From Stromatinia cepivora (taxonomy: Eukaryota > Ascomycota > Leotiomycetes > Helotiales > Sclerotiniaceae), in contig RCTD01000031.1 in assembly GCA_014898415.1 (NCBI GenBank), positions 620,001 to 684,000 on the forward strand: a stretch of DNA of 64,000 nt, read 5' to 3'. The notes under the pieces were generated by a model. It saw nothing but the letters and a program-made list of their open reading frames with translations, was not told the origin of the DNA and made no database searches. The number at the start of each line of letters is the position of its first letter. The first letter of the stretch is position 1. A program made the position numbers and the translations under genes. This document shows, one piece after another, positions 45,202 to 56,006 of the stretch.

Positions 45202-46190
45202 TCATTTTTCGAGTAGAGACACTGGCATGGCACCTACATGGCTATTAGAATTAATCAACAAATATGAATTATACGGAGAAGAAAGAATACTAACCAGAAA
45301 TACCACCAAACATTCCAACACCCTGTACAGCAGCATCGGGGAAAGCAGCTTGTCCGCATAAACAACTACAAGAGCATGTTCCATCGGCACCTGTTGTCCC
45401 AGTTCCAGAAGCCACTGTTGCCACTGCAGCAGCTGGTGATGCTACAGTACTTGAGGCTGTTTCACCACTGACTCCGCTGGAGGGAGTTCCTCCTTGAATT
45501 GCACTCAGGGTTCCGGTACCATTTTGTGCAACGGCCATAGCTTTGAACATGGCTTGGCTTTTGCTGGCAGTAGGATTAATACTGAAAACCATTCCCAAAC
45601 CGCAGTGACCAGCTTGACGGCAGTAAAACCCTGTGTTCATATTAGAATTGGTTACCAATGAGTGTATATGCGGCATACTAACATTGAGGAGTATCAGTCA
45701 TGACTTGCACAGCCATTGATGGAGGAGGATTGATGGTATTGTTCACGTTAGGCACGAACCCAGTATCCATTCCATCAGCCAATTTTTCACATGGTGTTGC
45801 AAAACCTGATTGTGTGAGGGTGTGATTTTTAGTTTCGAAATTGAAAACAACCATATCTCCTACAGCAGCAGAAACTGTATCCGGCGTGTACACAGTACCA
45901 GCCGCACCACCAACTATGACAGTATGTGTTGCTGCGCCCGCTGCTTGAGTAACGGTTTTAGTCTGCGTTAAGGTTTGAGTGGCAGCTCCACCACCATTGT
46001 TGGTCCAGATGATGATGACGTCCTCGCTCTTAGCTTGCACAATTGCAATGTCCTTCTCCTTGACAACAAACTCCGATGATATCTCAGCGAACTCTGGCGT
46101 GATTACTCCGCGTCCAACCAAGTCATGTTGAAGATTACCGGCCAAAGCTAATGGTGCTGCGCATAATGCTGCGATAACTGAAGATCTCAT
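45202..46190 (-). CDS. Secreted cupredoxin (type 1 blue-copper domain) with Cys-rich tail
   Basis: Three exons (46190-45683, 45630-45295, 45233-45202) give 291 residues. A signal peptide (MRSSVIAALCAAPLALAG) is followed by an N-terminal Glu/Ile-rich segment and a Thr/Gln-rich stretch. The cupredoxin domain has THTVIVGG, VSAAVGDMVVFNF, KNHTLTQSGFATPC and, across intron 1, QWFYCRQAGHCGLGMVFSIN. NHT plus Cys, His and Met of FYC...GHCGLGM supply the His-Cys-His-Met ligand set of a type 1 copper centre. After an Ala/Ser/Thr-rich linker comes CSCSCLCGQAAFP near the C-terminus. The third exon is inferred from a GTTAGT donor and an acceptor at 45234. A different acceptor a few bases upstream would end the protein sooner, so the last ten residues are uncertain. 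Electron transfer or copper capture outside the cell is probable. Confidence 0.86.
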
Positions 46191-47668
46191 GACGAATATA
46201 TTATGGTATAAGGACTGAACGTCGTGTAAATATAAGATAAATGTGAAAGGGTGATATGCAAACCGCGCTGCGGAGAAAAGTTAAACTATCAAAGCTGTCT
46301 TGGCTTGTGTAATGATCGTAAATTTGACTTAAGTAGTAAAGTAGCCAGTTGGCGAGGGCCTGCTCGTGATAGTATTAATAGGAGAAGACTAAAAGAAAGA
46401 TGAATAAAGGGGTTCACAAGTTCAAGAATGATAGAATGAGAGAAAAGAATGCATTGGGTCTCGGGGACGGTCTTGATATTAATCCAGTCATAAGAAATGC
46501 AATAATAGACAAAATAAAAGCACTTGCTTCGAACATCCTTGGTCGAAACGATTCGGTGAAGGGGGTTGAGAAGCCTCCAGGATTTATCGTACGACTCGGA
46601 GACCTGCTTGTCCGGTTCAGAGTCAATTGTACTGCCATCAGAAAAAGAAAGGTACTACCAGGAGTCTTAACGAGGTTCTATGCCAAAGGTCCAACGTTTT
46701 AGAAACGAGGTTTGGATGAAGATGTGATGAAAACCCTTGTCATCAATGCCAAGCCCAAACACAAGATAATCTTATTTCTTTCATCCCTGTATTTTAACGC
46801 CAAAGGTCGCTGAAGATCATATGCACAGCCTATAGTACAGCCTATATTGAGGCCCAATCTTTGCTCCATAGGGACATTTCACCCTGGTCCAGCCCTAACA
46901 TTTATTGTTTTGGGACCTCCTGTGGCGCGTGCCAGATTCGTCTCAGCTGTCATATTGGGATGACAGGTAACTGGGCATGAGATAAATTCCAATATCAAAA
47001 TCCTTGATGAAGCTTATGTTTCCAACATTACATTCAATGATGATAAGAAGGAGAAATTTGATCTGATAATCAATGTGACGCGCACAGAGAGTCGCGAATT
47101 GAGAGAAAATTCTTACCATGACCCATCATCTGAAGTTTTCTCGATGCTAGGGTTAAGATGAAATCAATCGTTTCATTGTATGTCCATGTTTAGAAATGTC
47201 TTTCGTAAAATCCTATATAGATTAGAGGCGGTGGTCGTTACCCCAGATATTGACGATTAAGGCGTTCACTATCAGCGGTATCAAAAGAGCAGGACTTCCT
47301 CTCTCACATCTCAATAAGAGTAAACTCTTCGGGCGATGAAATCGTGAAGACAAGAGTAGAGGAACTTCAGTCAATGCGCACAATGTAGGTACCCGAGGTC
47401 AATCATGATTCATGAAACCATATAATTAATACATGTCTGCTATACCTGCTGTAACGTCGGTGCTTTTAAGCTACCATGAGATCATCCTTCAAATTTTTGA
47501 CATCTGCCACAACGGCACGGTATGGCACAGCTCGGACTTCGCACCGATCCCAAATCTTAATGCTTCGCGTTGAATAAGATCAGATGGTTCAAACTATCCG
47601 TGTCACAGATACTCGTAATAGTGACGATTGTTCCCCCAATAAGGGATTCATTCTATACCTTGTGCTGG
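46191..47668. other. Spacer with possible degenerate coding remnant
   Basis: A 100-codon frame at 46400-46702 has no recognised motif. Near 46840 a short frame reads LLHRDIS, recalling the kinase HRD motif, but it is interrupted soon after. I do not call a gene. Confidence 0.4.
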
Positions 47669-48372
47669 TTAAGTACCCTTATTGGTCAGTTTCTGCTGTT
47701 GACCCTCATAAAGTCCAGTGTAGTAGCCAGCATAGTACCAAGACATCAGTAAATTCTTAAGGTTTTCATCGTGAACTGTGTGAGAACTCCACGTCAGCCT
47801 GAGCCTTACGTATATCAACGGCGATTGCACATCTCACCTTGGCCAATTAACTGTGGTGGCAGCGTTGGAGCTTTTGAAGATGGAGGTTGAGATTCGCTCT
47901 CTTTTGCTGTACCGGTAGGTTGTTCATCAACCTAAAGGATGATAAGATTTAGTCAAAATGTATATCAGTGGATCGTTTCCAATGCTTACTTTAGGCCCGG
48001 TCCCCGTTGGAATATGATCTTCTGTTTTTTCAAACTCGTCTTGCTCGATAGTATTCTCCTCTAGATGTTCTTCAACGATCTCCCCGCTGTCTTCATCCAT
48101 CGCTCCTTCCCTGCGAGAGGTTAGTGATGACATAAATTAAAGCGAACTGGTGCCTTACAATCCATTATTTTGGTTCTCAAACGCGTTCAACACATCCTCA
48201 ACTTTTTCTCCTCGAGCGTGAATACTATGATACTTCTGTTTGTTATTAGCAATATTCACATCATCAGGCTTGAATTATTTACCTCATATTCTTCTAGAGC
48301 TTCATTCCACGAGTTCACAAGTGTGGAATCGTCCCATATCTCTGCATGTGTACCATTGTTTTGCGGCGCCAT
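47669..48372 (-). CDS. SMN1: SMN (survival motor neuron) orthologue, Tudor-less, with Gemin2-binding segment and YG box
   Basis: Five short exons (48372-48283, 48235-48159, 48110-47990, 47931-47838, 47775-47669) give 162 residues; every join keeps frame and uses GT-AG introns of 47-62 nt. The N-terminus, AEIWDDSTLVNSWNEALEEY followed by KYHSIHARGE, is the SMN Gemin2-binding helix. The middle is acidic and disordered, with no Tudor domain, as in fission yeast Smn1. The C-terminus, LLMSWYYAGYYTGLYEGQQQ, is the YG box, the glycine-zipper helix through which SMN oligomerises. SMN chaperones Sm-ring assembly on spliceosomal snRNAs. The gene has no long frame of its own and is easily missed. Identification rests on both conserved ends, which is strong. 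Confidence 0.93.
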
Positions 48373-49137
48373 TTTGCGATGCAATGCTGATTGTGGTTGG
48401 AGAGTGAAAGAAACCGTGGAGTTGAAGGTAGCAGAATTAGCGGAATGTACGCAAGATATTTCTGTTCACCACAACTTCAATTTCTTTTCAAGGTAAACAT
48501 CTAGATTTCGTCTATGATAGTTCTTACGCTTTCTAGCTTATAATTCCATCTATACCATGATGCTAGATGCTTGATAAGTCAATAGCGCGTGACTGCACGT
48601 GATATTACTGATGCCGGGGGATCTTTTACATGCTAAATGTATCCGCGCTAATCAGAATTGTGTTGCTCAATTGTATTCCAAAAGTCCTCACTGCTGTATA
48701 CTTATTACATGACATCAGTCAAAGAATCATGACCTCCAAATGTATCCAGTAGTCCTGACTGTCGCAGGTACACAAAATATGGCCACTACCCACTTCGAAA
48801 CCAACGGGAGAAAAGTCACAAATTTCACGTAGAATTTCTTGAGGGGGTCAGGAAGTAACTAATAGTAAGTACCGAGAGAAGTTTGATCTTTCTCACCATC
48901 TAATGTTGGAATCATATTATTATCTGCAGTTACAAAAACACACTTCTAATTTGGATTTTATTATTTCATTTCTTAATTTTCAAATAACCAAATTTTGATA
49001 TTCTCATTATTACCCCAGTCATCATATGCAAACTCCTAACACAATACTTATCATTTAGCCAATGCAAATCCATTATCCATCTCAGATCTTCCCTCTCCCA
49101 TCTCCTATCCCCCATAGCCAATCCCCCATCCCCATTC
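48373..49137. other. Spacer between SMN start and AXL2 stop
   Basis: The promoter of SMN and 3' flank of AXL2. No repeat, RNA or extra gene is recognised. Confidence 0.5.
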
Positions 49138-52100
49138 CTAAATATACGCACTAAAATCCCCCTCGCTCCCTCCATAACCTTTTTCCTTCCCCGCTCCATT
49201 CCCTCCTACACCCTTCCCCCTACTAGGGGGCGGACTCCCCACCCCCACACTCCCCCCAAAACTCCCAAGCGTAACCACACTCTCCCCACCCTCCCCATGC
49301 CGTCCAATCTTCGCCTTCGTACTACTAATCCTCTTATTCTCCCTCGCATCCACACTAATCGGTCTCCTTCCTGCTCCCATCACCATTCGTGCATTTGGGC
49401 CTACCATTAGATTTCCTATTGTTGGACTTTCCTCTCGCGCTTCTCTATCCCTTTCATTTTTGTTTTGTTGAATATTTTGTTTGAGATCTGTTTCTGTGGA
49501 GCGTCGGGGAGAGGGATTTTGATATACGCTTTCGGGTGCGCCTGGGTCAGGAGAAAAAGGATTCGGGAGGAAAGGAGAGAAGGAAGGGATGGCGAGAGTG
49601 TTACTTCTTCCTCTTGCCCCAATACCACTATCAGTAGCAGTTCCACTAGCCCCTAAACCTAGAGCAGGAAGTTGGGGTATCTGCGGAATCGCCCCATCAG
49701 TTCCATGCCTAATGAAATTTGGCTGCGAATCCACATCCGTGCTTTCTCCAATACTTTCCCAACTACCCGCGCTGAATTCGCTGGGAAAGACATCGCTTCC
49801 TGTTTCCGTTTCTATGTTTGCTTGTCCTCCTCCTCGTTCCCTTCCCCTTTCTCGTTCTCTTCTGTCCATCTCAAGAAGTTGTGCATGCCGACTTTGACTC
49901 TGCGATACATCCCCCTGACTTTGCGCATCACCCCTAATCTGCAATTCCTGCATACTATTCGAAACGCTCTCAAAACGACTATCCATACTCATCAAACTAT
50001 CACTCCCCTTAAGTCTCGATTTACTAAACGTAGCTTGAATATAAGAGCGTAATTGACGAGTTCCTTCTTTAGCGCTTGAATAACCATTAGGATATGTTAT
50101 ACCTAATGAATCATTATTGATTCCTGTACCGGCGACTTTGAGTTCATCGCCTATATGTACTTCTTCAGGAACAGTGGGAGAATCCGCATAACTTCTTCTT
50201 GCTTTTCGACGGACTGAAGCCATTCCCCCACCGCCGAAAAATGGAGAAACGCCGCCGCGTCGGGAGACCGGTCGAGTGTTGATGCTGTTATAGGACATTC
50301 TACTATTTCCTCCCGTCTCCTGTTCCCAAATTGGTGCTGGTGGTCGAGGACTTTTAGGTACCGTTTTGATACTTGACATCTCCCTACCTCCACTTGGTGA
50401 AACAGTTGCGTGTCCGAATTTCAGGAGATCGGTAGAGGCGGTTGAGTATACGCTTGTTACACTTCGATGTTTATCACCATCCGTATCAATCGTATTGACC
50501 GTTCTCCAAGTGCGAGAATTGCGCGCAAGACTTGGGTGTTGACCATGCCCTATACTTCCCCTATTCCCTGGAGCATTATCAAACGAGGATATTGATTCTC
50601 GAGCTCCATGACCTAGTCCACTTATTCTCTTATCTACACCTTCTGCCATTGCGAAGTTTAGGTTTCGAGTTGTGGATTTTCGATGGACGCGTCTTCTATC
50701 GGTATTCAGACCTTGCTTGTTTTGTCGTGGTGCAAGAGGTGCCCGCGCAGCTTTACTCCAGTCTCCTGAAAGCACAGAGAAATTATCCAAAGGAGATGAC
50801 GAGAAATTGCTGTCCGTCAGGTTCAATATTGTACCATCTGAAGCGTTGGTGCCAAGAAGGCTTTGATTACCAAGTTGGCTCATTTCACTATCCCTCAACC
50901 TTGGATCATTGCCCATAACATATTGCGATCGTCTCGTATGTCCTTTCCTTGAATAGTTCGAATAATTTCGCTGAAGCATGTTACTACTATTTGTTCTCGA
51001 CGAGTCCAAAGTATAACCAGTGTCTTGAGTATTCCTCCAAGTACTCCTGTTAGGAGTCTTACTCAAAGCATTTTCCGAGTATGCCCTCGCCCGGTTTCCC
51101 GAGCCTTGAGATTCGCGGACTTGAGATTTTGGGGCCAAAGTTTGAGAACGCCGGAGTGATTTGCGATTATCATGAACCACAAAATTGGGCGTGGTCGATG
51201 TATAAACACTAGAACTAGCATCAATAGAAAAGCCGGAGGTGTCGAATTGAAGTGGTGCGATCTTTTTAGCGGAGAATGTGCGTTCTATGCTAGACGTGCT
51301 TTTCAAAGGACCTGATATATCTTCTTTGGAAGGTCCTCCTGAACGTATCGAGGAATTAGAACGCCGTTTCCGATAGTAAAACAAACATAGAATTAGTGCT
51401 ATAAAGACGATTAGTATCGGAACCACAATTGCTGCTATCTCTCCTTTGCTCAAATCTTTGCTTGCAGAGTGATTGCTGCCAGAGGCTGCAGATGTACCCG
51501 ATGATGATGGAGTGGAATCTGAGCCCGTAGGTGAGCCGCCATCTGAAGCCTCAATGGCTAAATTGAAAGATTCAGAGCTGCTGCGCTTTGATGTTTTAGA
51601 CGTTGCTGTGAGCGTAATATTGATATTGGAAGGCTTAACAGAGGTAGGCACCTTCCCTGATATCACAAAGCCATGAGCGTCAAAATATATCCAATTTGTT
51701 GGTGGAGATACTTGGGCCGTTAATGTAGTATCGTAAGTGTTCTCGATGTAGGCACCGAGGCTAAAAGAGAACTTAGAACCAATAGTTGCATTCGCATCTT
51801 TGATCGGACCAACGAATAATGCCGTAGCTATTTTGATAAAGACCACAGTATTGACATTATCCCCATATATATCCACTGCTTGCACAGAGACGTTGTACGA
51901 AATGGCGTCAGATGGGGGTGTGCCTGTAAGGCTAAGAGTATTATTATCGAAGGTAAGCCATTCCGGTGTTTGAGCAGTAACTGAGACTATGTTTGAATCA
52001 TTGGCAGACTGTCCATCGAGCTGAAGACTATTCTCTAAACCTGTGTAATTGACCTCCACCCCTGGTGTTGCGTTGACAATAGAGTTTACTGTACTAAATG

Positions 52101-52812
52101 CCAGAAGGTGTACCCCAACCCTGATGTTGAAGGGAATAGATGCTCCAGAGTATCCAGGTACGTCCGAAGCAATAAGCTGAACACCGAAAGTCTGGGGTGG
52201 TTGTATGAGAGAAGCATACTCCGGAGTTTCACCACTGAAAGTAAGTGTACGGTCATCAAAAAGAACCCAGGAAGGCAGAGGTGTATCGTCGCTTGTCAAC
52301 GCGTAGTATTTAAGATTTGTTCCGCCACTACTCGAGAATGTTGCCGGGTCGAAGCTGATCTCGAAGGGTGATGAAGGGTGGTACAACAACGTAGAAGGTG
52401 CTGAGAATGGTCCCTCTGAAGCGAGCTGTGATTGCGCTGGTATCCTAATCGACGGTGGTGAGTTCTTTGAAACGACTAGAGTAGTATTCGAAGTGACAGA
52501 TCCTGACGAGTCGCTTGCGATCACCCCAAAGGTGATTTCTGTTACTATTCCAGTCCCAACATCACTACCGGATGGTACACCTGATAATGTTCGAGAAGTG
52601 CTGTCTATGGAGAGCCACTGAGGTGAGTCGGACAAGCTGTATCTGAGAGGGGATGTTGAAGTAAATGTCGATTGAGGAAATGTATATGAGTAGGGTGATG
52701 ACACACGCGCAATAGGAGGAAATTGGGCATTGATCGGATATGCGATTGTTGGTATAGCATCAGCGACTGCTCCAAAGACGGCAATAGCAGACAGAGTAAT
52801 CCTTAGTGCCAT
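49138..52812 (-). CDS. AXL2: AXL2-like polarity/bud-site protein with cadherin-like domains
   Basis: One uninterrupted frame of 1224 residues. A signal peptide (MALRITLSAIAVFGAVADA) leads into roughly four cadherin-like (dystroglycan-type) domains, residues about 20-420. Each has the pattern PQWLSIDSTSRTLSGVPSGS, PSWVLFDDRTLTFSGETP, PEWLTFDNNTLSLTGTPP or NWIYFDAHGFVISGKVP. A Ser/Gly linker precedes one transmembrane helix (about residues 463-485, IAAIVVPILIVFIALILCLF) and basic YYRKRRS. The cytoplasmic part of over 700 residues is disordered and rich in Ser, Arg and Asn. In yeast Axl2 marks axial bud sites and binds septins and Bud4; in filamentous fungi the homologue affects septation and conidiation. 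A septin, CDC10, lies in the same window, though separated by other genes. The absence of introns over 3.7 kb contrasts with its neighbours. Confidence 0.9.
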   Translation of the reverse strand: MALRITLSAIAVFGAVADAIPTIAYPINAQFPPIARVSSPYSYTFPQSTFTSTSPLRYSLSDSPQWLSIDSTSRTLSGVPSGSDVGTGIVTEITFGVIASDSSGSVTSNTTLVVSKNSPPSIRIPAQSQLASEGPFSAPSTLLYHPSSPFEISFDPATFSSSGGTNLKYYALTSDDTPLPSWVLFDDRTLTFSGETPEYASLIQPPQTFGVQLIASDVPGYSGASIPFNIRVGVHLLAFSTVNSIVNATPGVEVNYTGLENSLQLDGQSANDSNIVSVTAQTPEWLTFDNNTLSLTGTPPSDAISYNVSVQAVDIYGDNVNTVVFIKIATALFVGPIKDANATIGSKFSFSLGAYIENTYDTTLTAQVSPPTNWIYFDAHGFVISGKVPTSVKPSNINITLTATSKTSKRSSSESFNLAIEASDGGSPTGSDSTPSSSGTSAASGSNHSASKDLSKGEIAAIVVPILIVFIALILCLFYYRKRRSNSSIRSGGPSKEDISGPLKSTSSIERTFSAKKIAPLQFDTSGFSIDASSSVYTSTTPNFVVHDNRKSLRRSQTLAPKSQVRESQGSGNRARAYSENALSKTPNRSTWRNTQDTGYTLDSSRTNSSNMLQRNYSNYSRKGHTRRSQYVMGNDPRLRDSEMSQLGNQSLLGTNASDGTILNLTDSNFSSSPLDNFSVLSGDWSKAARAPLAPRQNKQGLNTDRRRVHRKSTTRNLNFAMAEGVDKRISGLGHGARESISSFDNAPGNRGSIGHGQHPSLARNSRTWRTVNTIDTDGDKHRSVTSVYSTASTDLLKFGHATVSPSGGREMSSIKTVPKSPRPPAPIWEQETGGNSRMSYNSINTRPVSRRGGVSPFFGGGGMASVRRKARRSYADSPTVPEEVHIGDELKVAGTGINNDSLGITYPNGYSSAKEGTRQLRSYIQATFSKSRLKGSDSLMSMDSRFESVSNSMQELQIRGDAQSQGDVSQSQSRHAQLLEMDRRERERGRERGGGQANIETETGSDVFPSEFSAGSWESIGESTDVDSQPNFIRHGTDGAIPQIPQLPALGLGASGTATDSGIGARGRSNTLAIPSFSPFLPNPFSPDPGAPESVYQNPSPRRSTETDLKQNIQQNKNERDREAREESPTIGNLMVGPNARMVMGAGRRPISVDARENKRISSTKAKIGRHGEGGESVVTLGSFGGSVGVGSPPPSRGKGVGGNGAGKEKGYGGSEGDFSAYI

Positions 52813-53651
52813 ATCCAGAGAGTCTTGCAGATGTTATTCTCAATGAGTCCGGATGAAGATACTACTTGCATACAGAATGAGAGATAATACATGTCAACAA
52901 AATCTTTAGATGAAAACGGCGACTGACAGATGAAATTCGGCATAGGAAAAGTTAGATATCATAGACTTGCCATCGTTAGGTATTCTAAAGGCGCAGGAGA
53001 GGGAGATTTACCTATAGGCATTACCTTACCTGAAGTTCGAGAACCATCGTGACGTAAGGGGTAAGACAGTATCATACCCCCGCCTTACCAGATAATCGAA
53101 ACATTAATGGAGGTTGACATGCTGATTTGAGGCTATACATAGACTATTCAAATTCCATTGACCAGCCCCACTGAAGCGAGCAACATCTTGTGGCAATTTT
53201 GAGAAAGTAAGAAAATTGTAGAGAAATCGTTCTACTACCATTCTCAGATTCTTTTCCAAGATGCATTTCTCTCAGATAACTACCTGAAATAGTTCGTGTG
53301 TTCTGGTAGCAATAGAGGGAGGTCAAAAGTCACAAAGTGTAGTTAGTATCTAGGATTGTTCAAATCCTCGAACGTCCCATTAGGTGTAAACTTCAGCAAA
53401 TCCTGCATCATTATTCGATGGTCTTAGCATTCCTTGCCGAGTATATTCAATTGTCCAGGCCAGGGAGATATCCTTTTGGTGCGTGAGAAAGGATTGTCAA
53501 AGGGAGAATAGATGAAGGGATGAACATTCGCGATTAGGCGGTGAATCTCTTCAAGCGATGCAACTTACATAACCGGCAGAATTCCTGGTGGTGGGGCAAT
53601 ATCAAACCCGCCCATCCACTCATAGACTTTCCAAATTTTCCAAATAGCAAA
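52813..53651. promoter_or_regulatory. Divergent promoter region, AXL2 / EFM6
   Basis: The two divergent start codons are about 840 bases apart. AGATATC-type and CCTTACC-type short motifs occur, but none is diagnostic. No gene is seen. Confidence 0.45.
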
Positions 53652-54467
53652 ATGACTTCTAGATCCCCCTCCCCAGAGTTCTCACCCCTAGCGATAGGAA
53701 TCGATCTCGCACCACTTCCTACTTACAAAGCTGCAACAACGAGCACCGTAAACTTTTCCGGTCTTCTTGAACCCCCACTAAAGCTTCACGAAGATCTCTC
53801 CAAAGGATGTGGTGGTCAACTATGGCCTGCTGGTATGGTGCTTGCGCAGCATATGTTAAGATATCATAGAGATTCTTTGAAAGATGCTAGGATGTATGTT
53901 TCCATCCACATTCTATAATTTTTCAATTTCGAGAACTGATGAGAATCTAGACTCGAACTTGGCGCCGGGGGTGGTTTGGTGGGATTAGCTGTGGCTCTTG
54001 CATGTGATCTTCAACATCCATTGATACTTTCGGATATGGAAGTCATGTTTGAACTTATGAAGAGGAATATTTCTCTTAATGAACTTGAGTCGAAAGTTGA
54101 GCCGTGGATTTTAAATTGGTATGTTAACAAGTGTCATTCATGATTATATATGTTCGCTCTCTAATTAAATTATAGGGGTGAACCATTACCAGAGCTAGTA
54201 GTGAAAGATAAACCAGATGTTATTCTAGCAGCTGACTGCGTCTATTTTGAGCCAGCGTTTCCCTTACTTCTCCAGACTCTGGAAGAGCTTTTAGAATTAT
54301 CAAAGGATGCGGTTATCTATTTCTGTTTTAAGAAGAGAAGGAGAGCAGATATGCAGTTTATGAAGAATGCAAAGAAGAAGTTCTTAGTTGAAGAGATTGA
54401 GGATCAGGATAGAGAGACCTTTACTAGGGAAGGTCTGTTCTTGTATACATTCAAACGAAAATCATGA
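53652..54467 (+). CDS. EFM6: Protein-lysine N-methyltransferase, EFM6/METTL21 family
   Basis: Three exons (53652-53893, 53951-54118, 54176-54467) give 233 residues. The spliced product reads GCGGQLWPAGMVLAQHMLRY, the family's GxxxWxAxxxL-type opening. Next is RILELGAGGGLVGLAVAL, the SAM-binding glycine loop, rebuilt across intron 1. HPLILSDMEVMFELMKRNI, NELESKVEPWILNWGEPLPE (rebuilt across intron 2) and PDVILAADCVYFEPAFPLLL follow, the last holding the post-II-type DxxY motif. The closest described member is yeast Efm6, which methylates a lysine of translation elongation factor 1A. The substrate here is inferred. It ends 97 bases from the stop of SHB17, which converges on it. Confidence 0.88.
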
Positions 54468-54564
54468 TACCCAAAAATTGGCAAAAAGGCGTATATCCAG
54501 TAGTTAAAGCATTTGCACAACATCTCTATCCAGCCTAGCGTTTCGACCAAGGACTTCTATATTT

Positions 54565-55515
54565 TTACTCTTCGCTGGCGCCCATATTCACACCCAACAA
54601 GAAAGCCGGCTCATCAATTTTATGATGTTCATAACTCAACACTCCCACAGCTCCAGGTTCAAGCATCATAGGTAGTGCTCTCCCCAGCTCAAATCCAATC
54701 CACCTTTTCGCAAAAGCTCTCAAGATATGTCCATGTGCAATCAGCACAACATCCACACCTTTTTCCCCATGCATATAAGGTGCCTGAATCTCACGAATCT
54801 TCGCAATAACCGAATCCAAGCGATCTGATACCTCAGCCGCCGTTTCCCCCTCTTCACAACCATCAAGCCAAATATTCCAGGGCCTCTCACTATCCAACCC
54901 CTTTTCCTTTCTAGCAGCTCGGATCTGAGCAGTAAGAAGCCCTTCATAGGCACCGTATTCCCATTCCCTTATATCTTCAGTAATCTCCGTTTTATTTCCA
55001 AGTCCCTTCTGTGTATTTTCGTCGAAGAGAATCTCGAATGTACGACGAGCTCGAGTTCGTGGACTTATGAATAGGTGCGCGAGTTTGGATGGGTCAATAA
55101 TCTTGCCTGGGCCAACTAGAACGCCTGCGGAAGAGGAAACTTGTTTTTCTCCATGGGGAGCTAGGGGAATATCACTTCGGCCCGTGTAACGACCTGAGAT
55201 CGTCCATTCTGTCTCGCCTGATACATGATGAGGTTAGAAAATTGATTATACAAATCCTTGATACCCTTAACGGATCTTTGCGAGTTTAGATTATCTATAT
55301 CGATAGTATAAACCATAGCAGTAAAACAGCCACAAGTGACTTACCACTGACACAGAGTCAGTATCCAGTATCCATTTCAATTGCATCGGAGTGAGGAAAT
55401 TGACGTGTAATCCATGCCTTGGCAGATTTGCGGAAGGACGTTTCGATCAACTATAAGCAAACACTTACTGTCTGATGAGAAAGACTCTCGGAGTACCTGC
55501 GTCCTTGTCTGGCAT
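54565..55515 (-). CDS. SHB17: Sedoheptulose-1,7-bisphosphatase, histidine phosphatase superfamily, with a 2-nt micro-exon
   Basis: Exons 55515-55469, 55346-55345 and 55217-54565 give 233 residues. Exon 1 ends PRVFLIR plus CA; exon 3 begins GC GAG ACA GAA TGG. The conserved RHGETEW can be restored only by inserting TG between them. TG sits at 55345-55346, exactly between a CAG acceptor and a GTAAGT donor. Intron 1 (122 nt) has CTGAC and intron 2 (127 nt) CTAAC before the acceptor. After the phosphohistidine site come SGRYTGRSDIPLAPHGEKQ, ISPRTRARRTFEIL, EWEYGAYEG and the second catalytic His in VVLIAHGHILRAFAKRW. Yeast Shb17 hydrolyses sedoheptulose 1,7-bisphosphate in riboneogenesis. The broader phosphoglycerate-mutase family is certain; the specific substrate is likely. 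Confidence 0.9.
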
Positions 55516-56006
55516 GATGAAGATACCTAGTAAATATACAGATGCTTCAATTGATAGCTTCCAGTTTTATCGAAGTTACAGGAACTTGAACCCCACCAAG
55601 AAAGCTAGCGTGCCTGATAAGAAACCCCTCATTCTTATCGGATGAGCTTCGCATAAAAAGAAATAAAAAGGCTTCACTATCGATTATGAATATTTTAGAA
55701 GCTCACCGGGAGCATCTCTAGAAGTGTGAGTTACGTATGTCTTTGCCGCGCAAAGATAATCAACGTAACTTTGTTGGGATGGATTTTTATTTCGTCTAAT
55801 CTATCATTAAGATCTTACATATAATGCAATAAGTTACACCCGCCTTTACTGGCAGATGACACAATCTATGCCCAATTCTATGTCCAATACAACCCAAGTA
55901 ACCGTAGCACATATACATCTATATACTGGCACCAAATGCAAAAGTGGTACAAGCAATCATGAACCTCATCCTCATCTAGATGTATATTGCATAATCCACT
56001 GTCTGT
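55516..56006. other. Spacer between SHB17 start and PPR gene stop
   Basis: The promoter of SHB17 and 3' flank of the PPR gene. Nothing else is seen. Confidence 0.5.

Noticed and set aside
46400..46702. 100-codon plus-strand frame
   Set aside because: No domain or conserved-looking motif, and a frame on the opposite strand is nearly as long.
53351..53368. T-arm-like AGGATTGTTCAAATCCT
   Set aside because: Stem and TTCAAAT loop are out of register for a tRNA, and no A box or acceptor stem is found around it.
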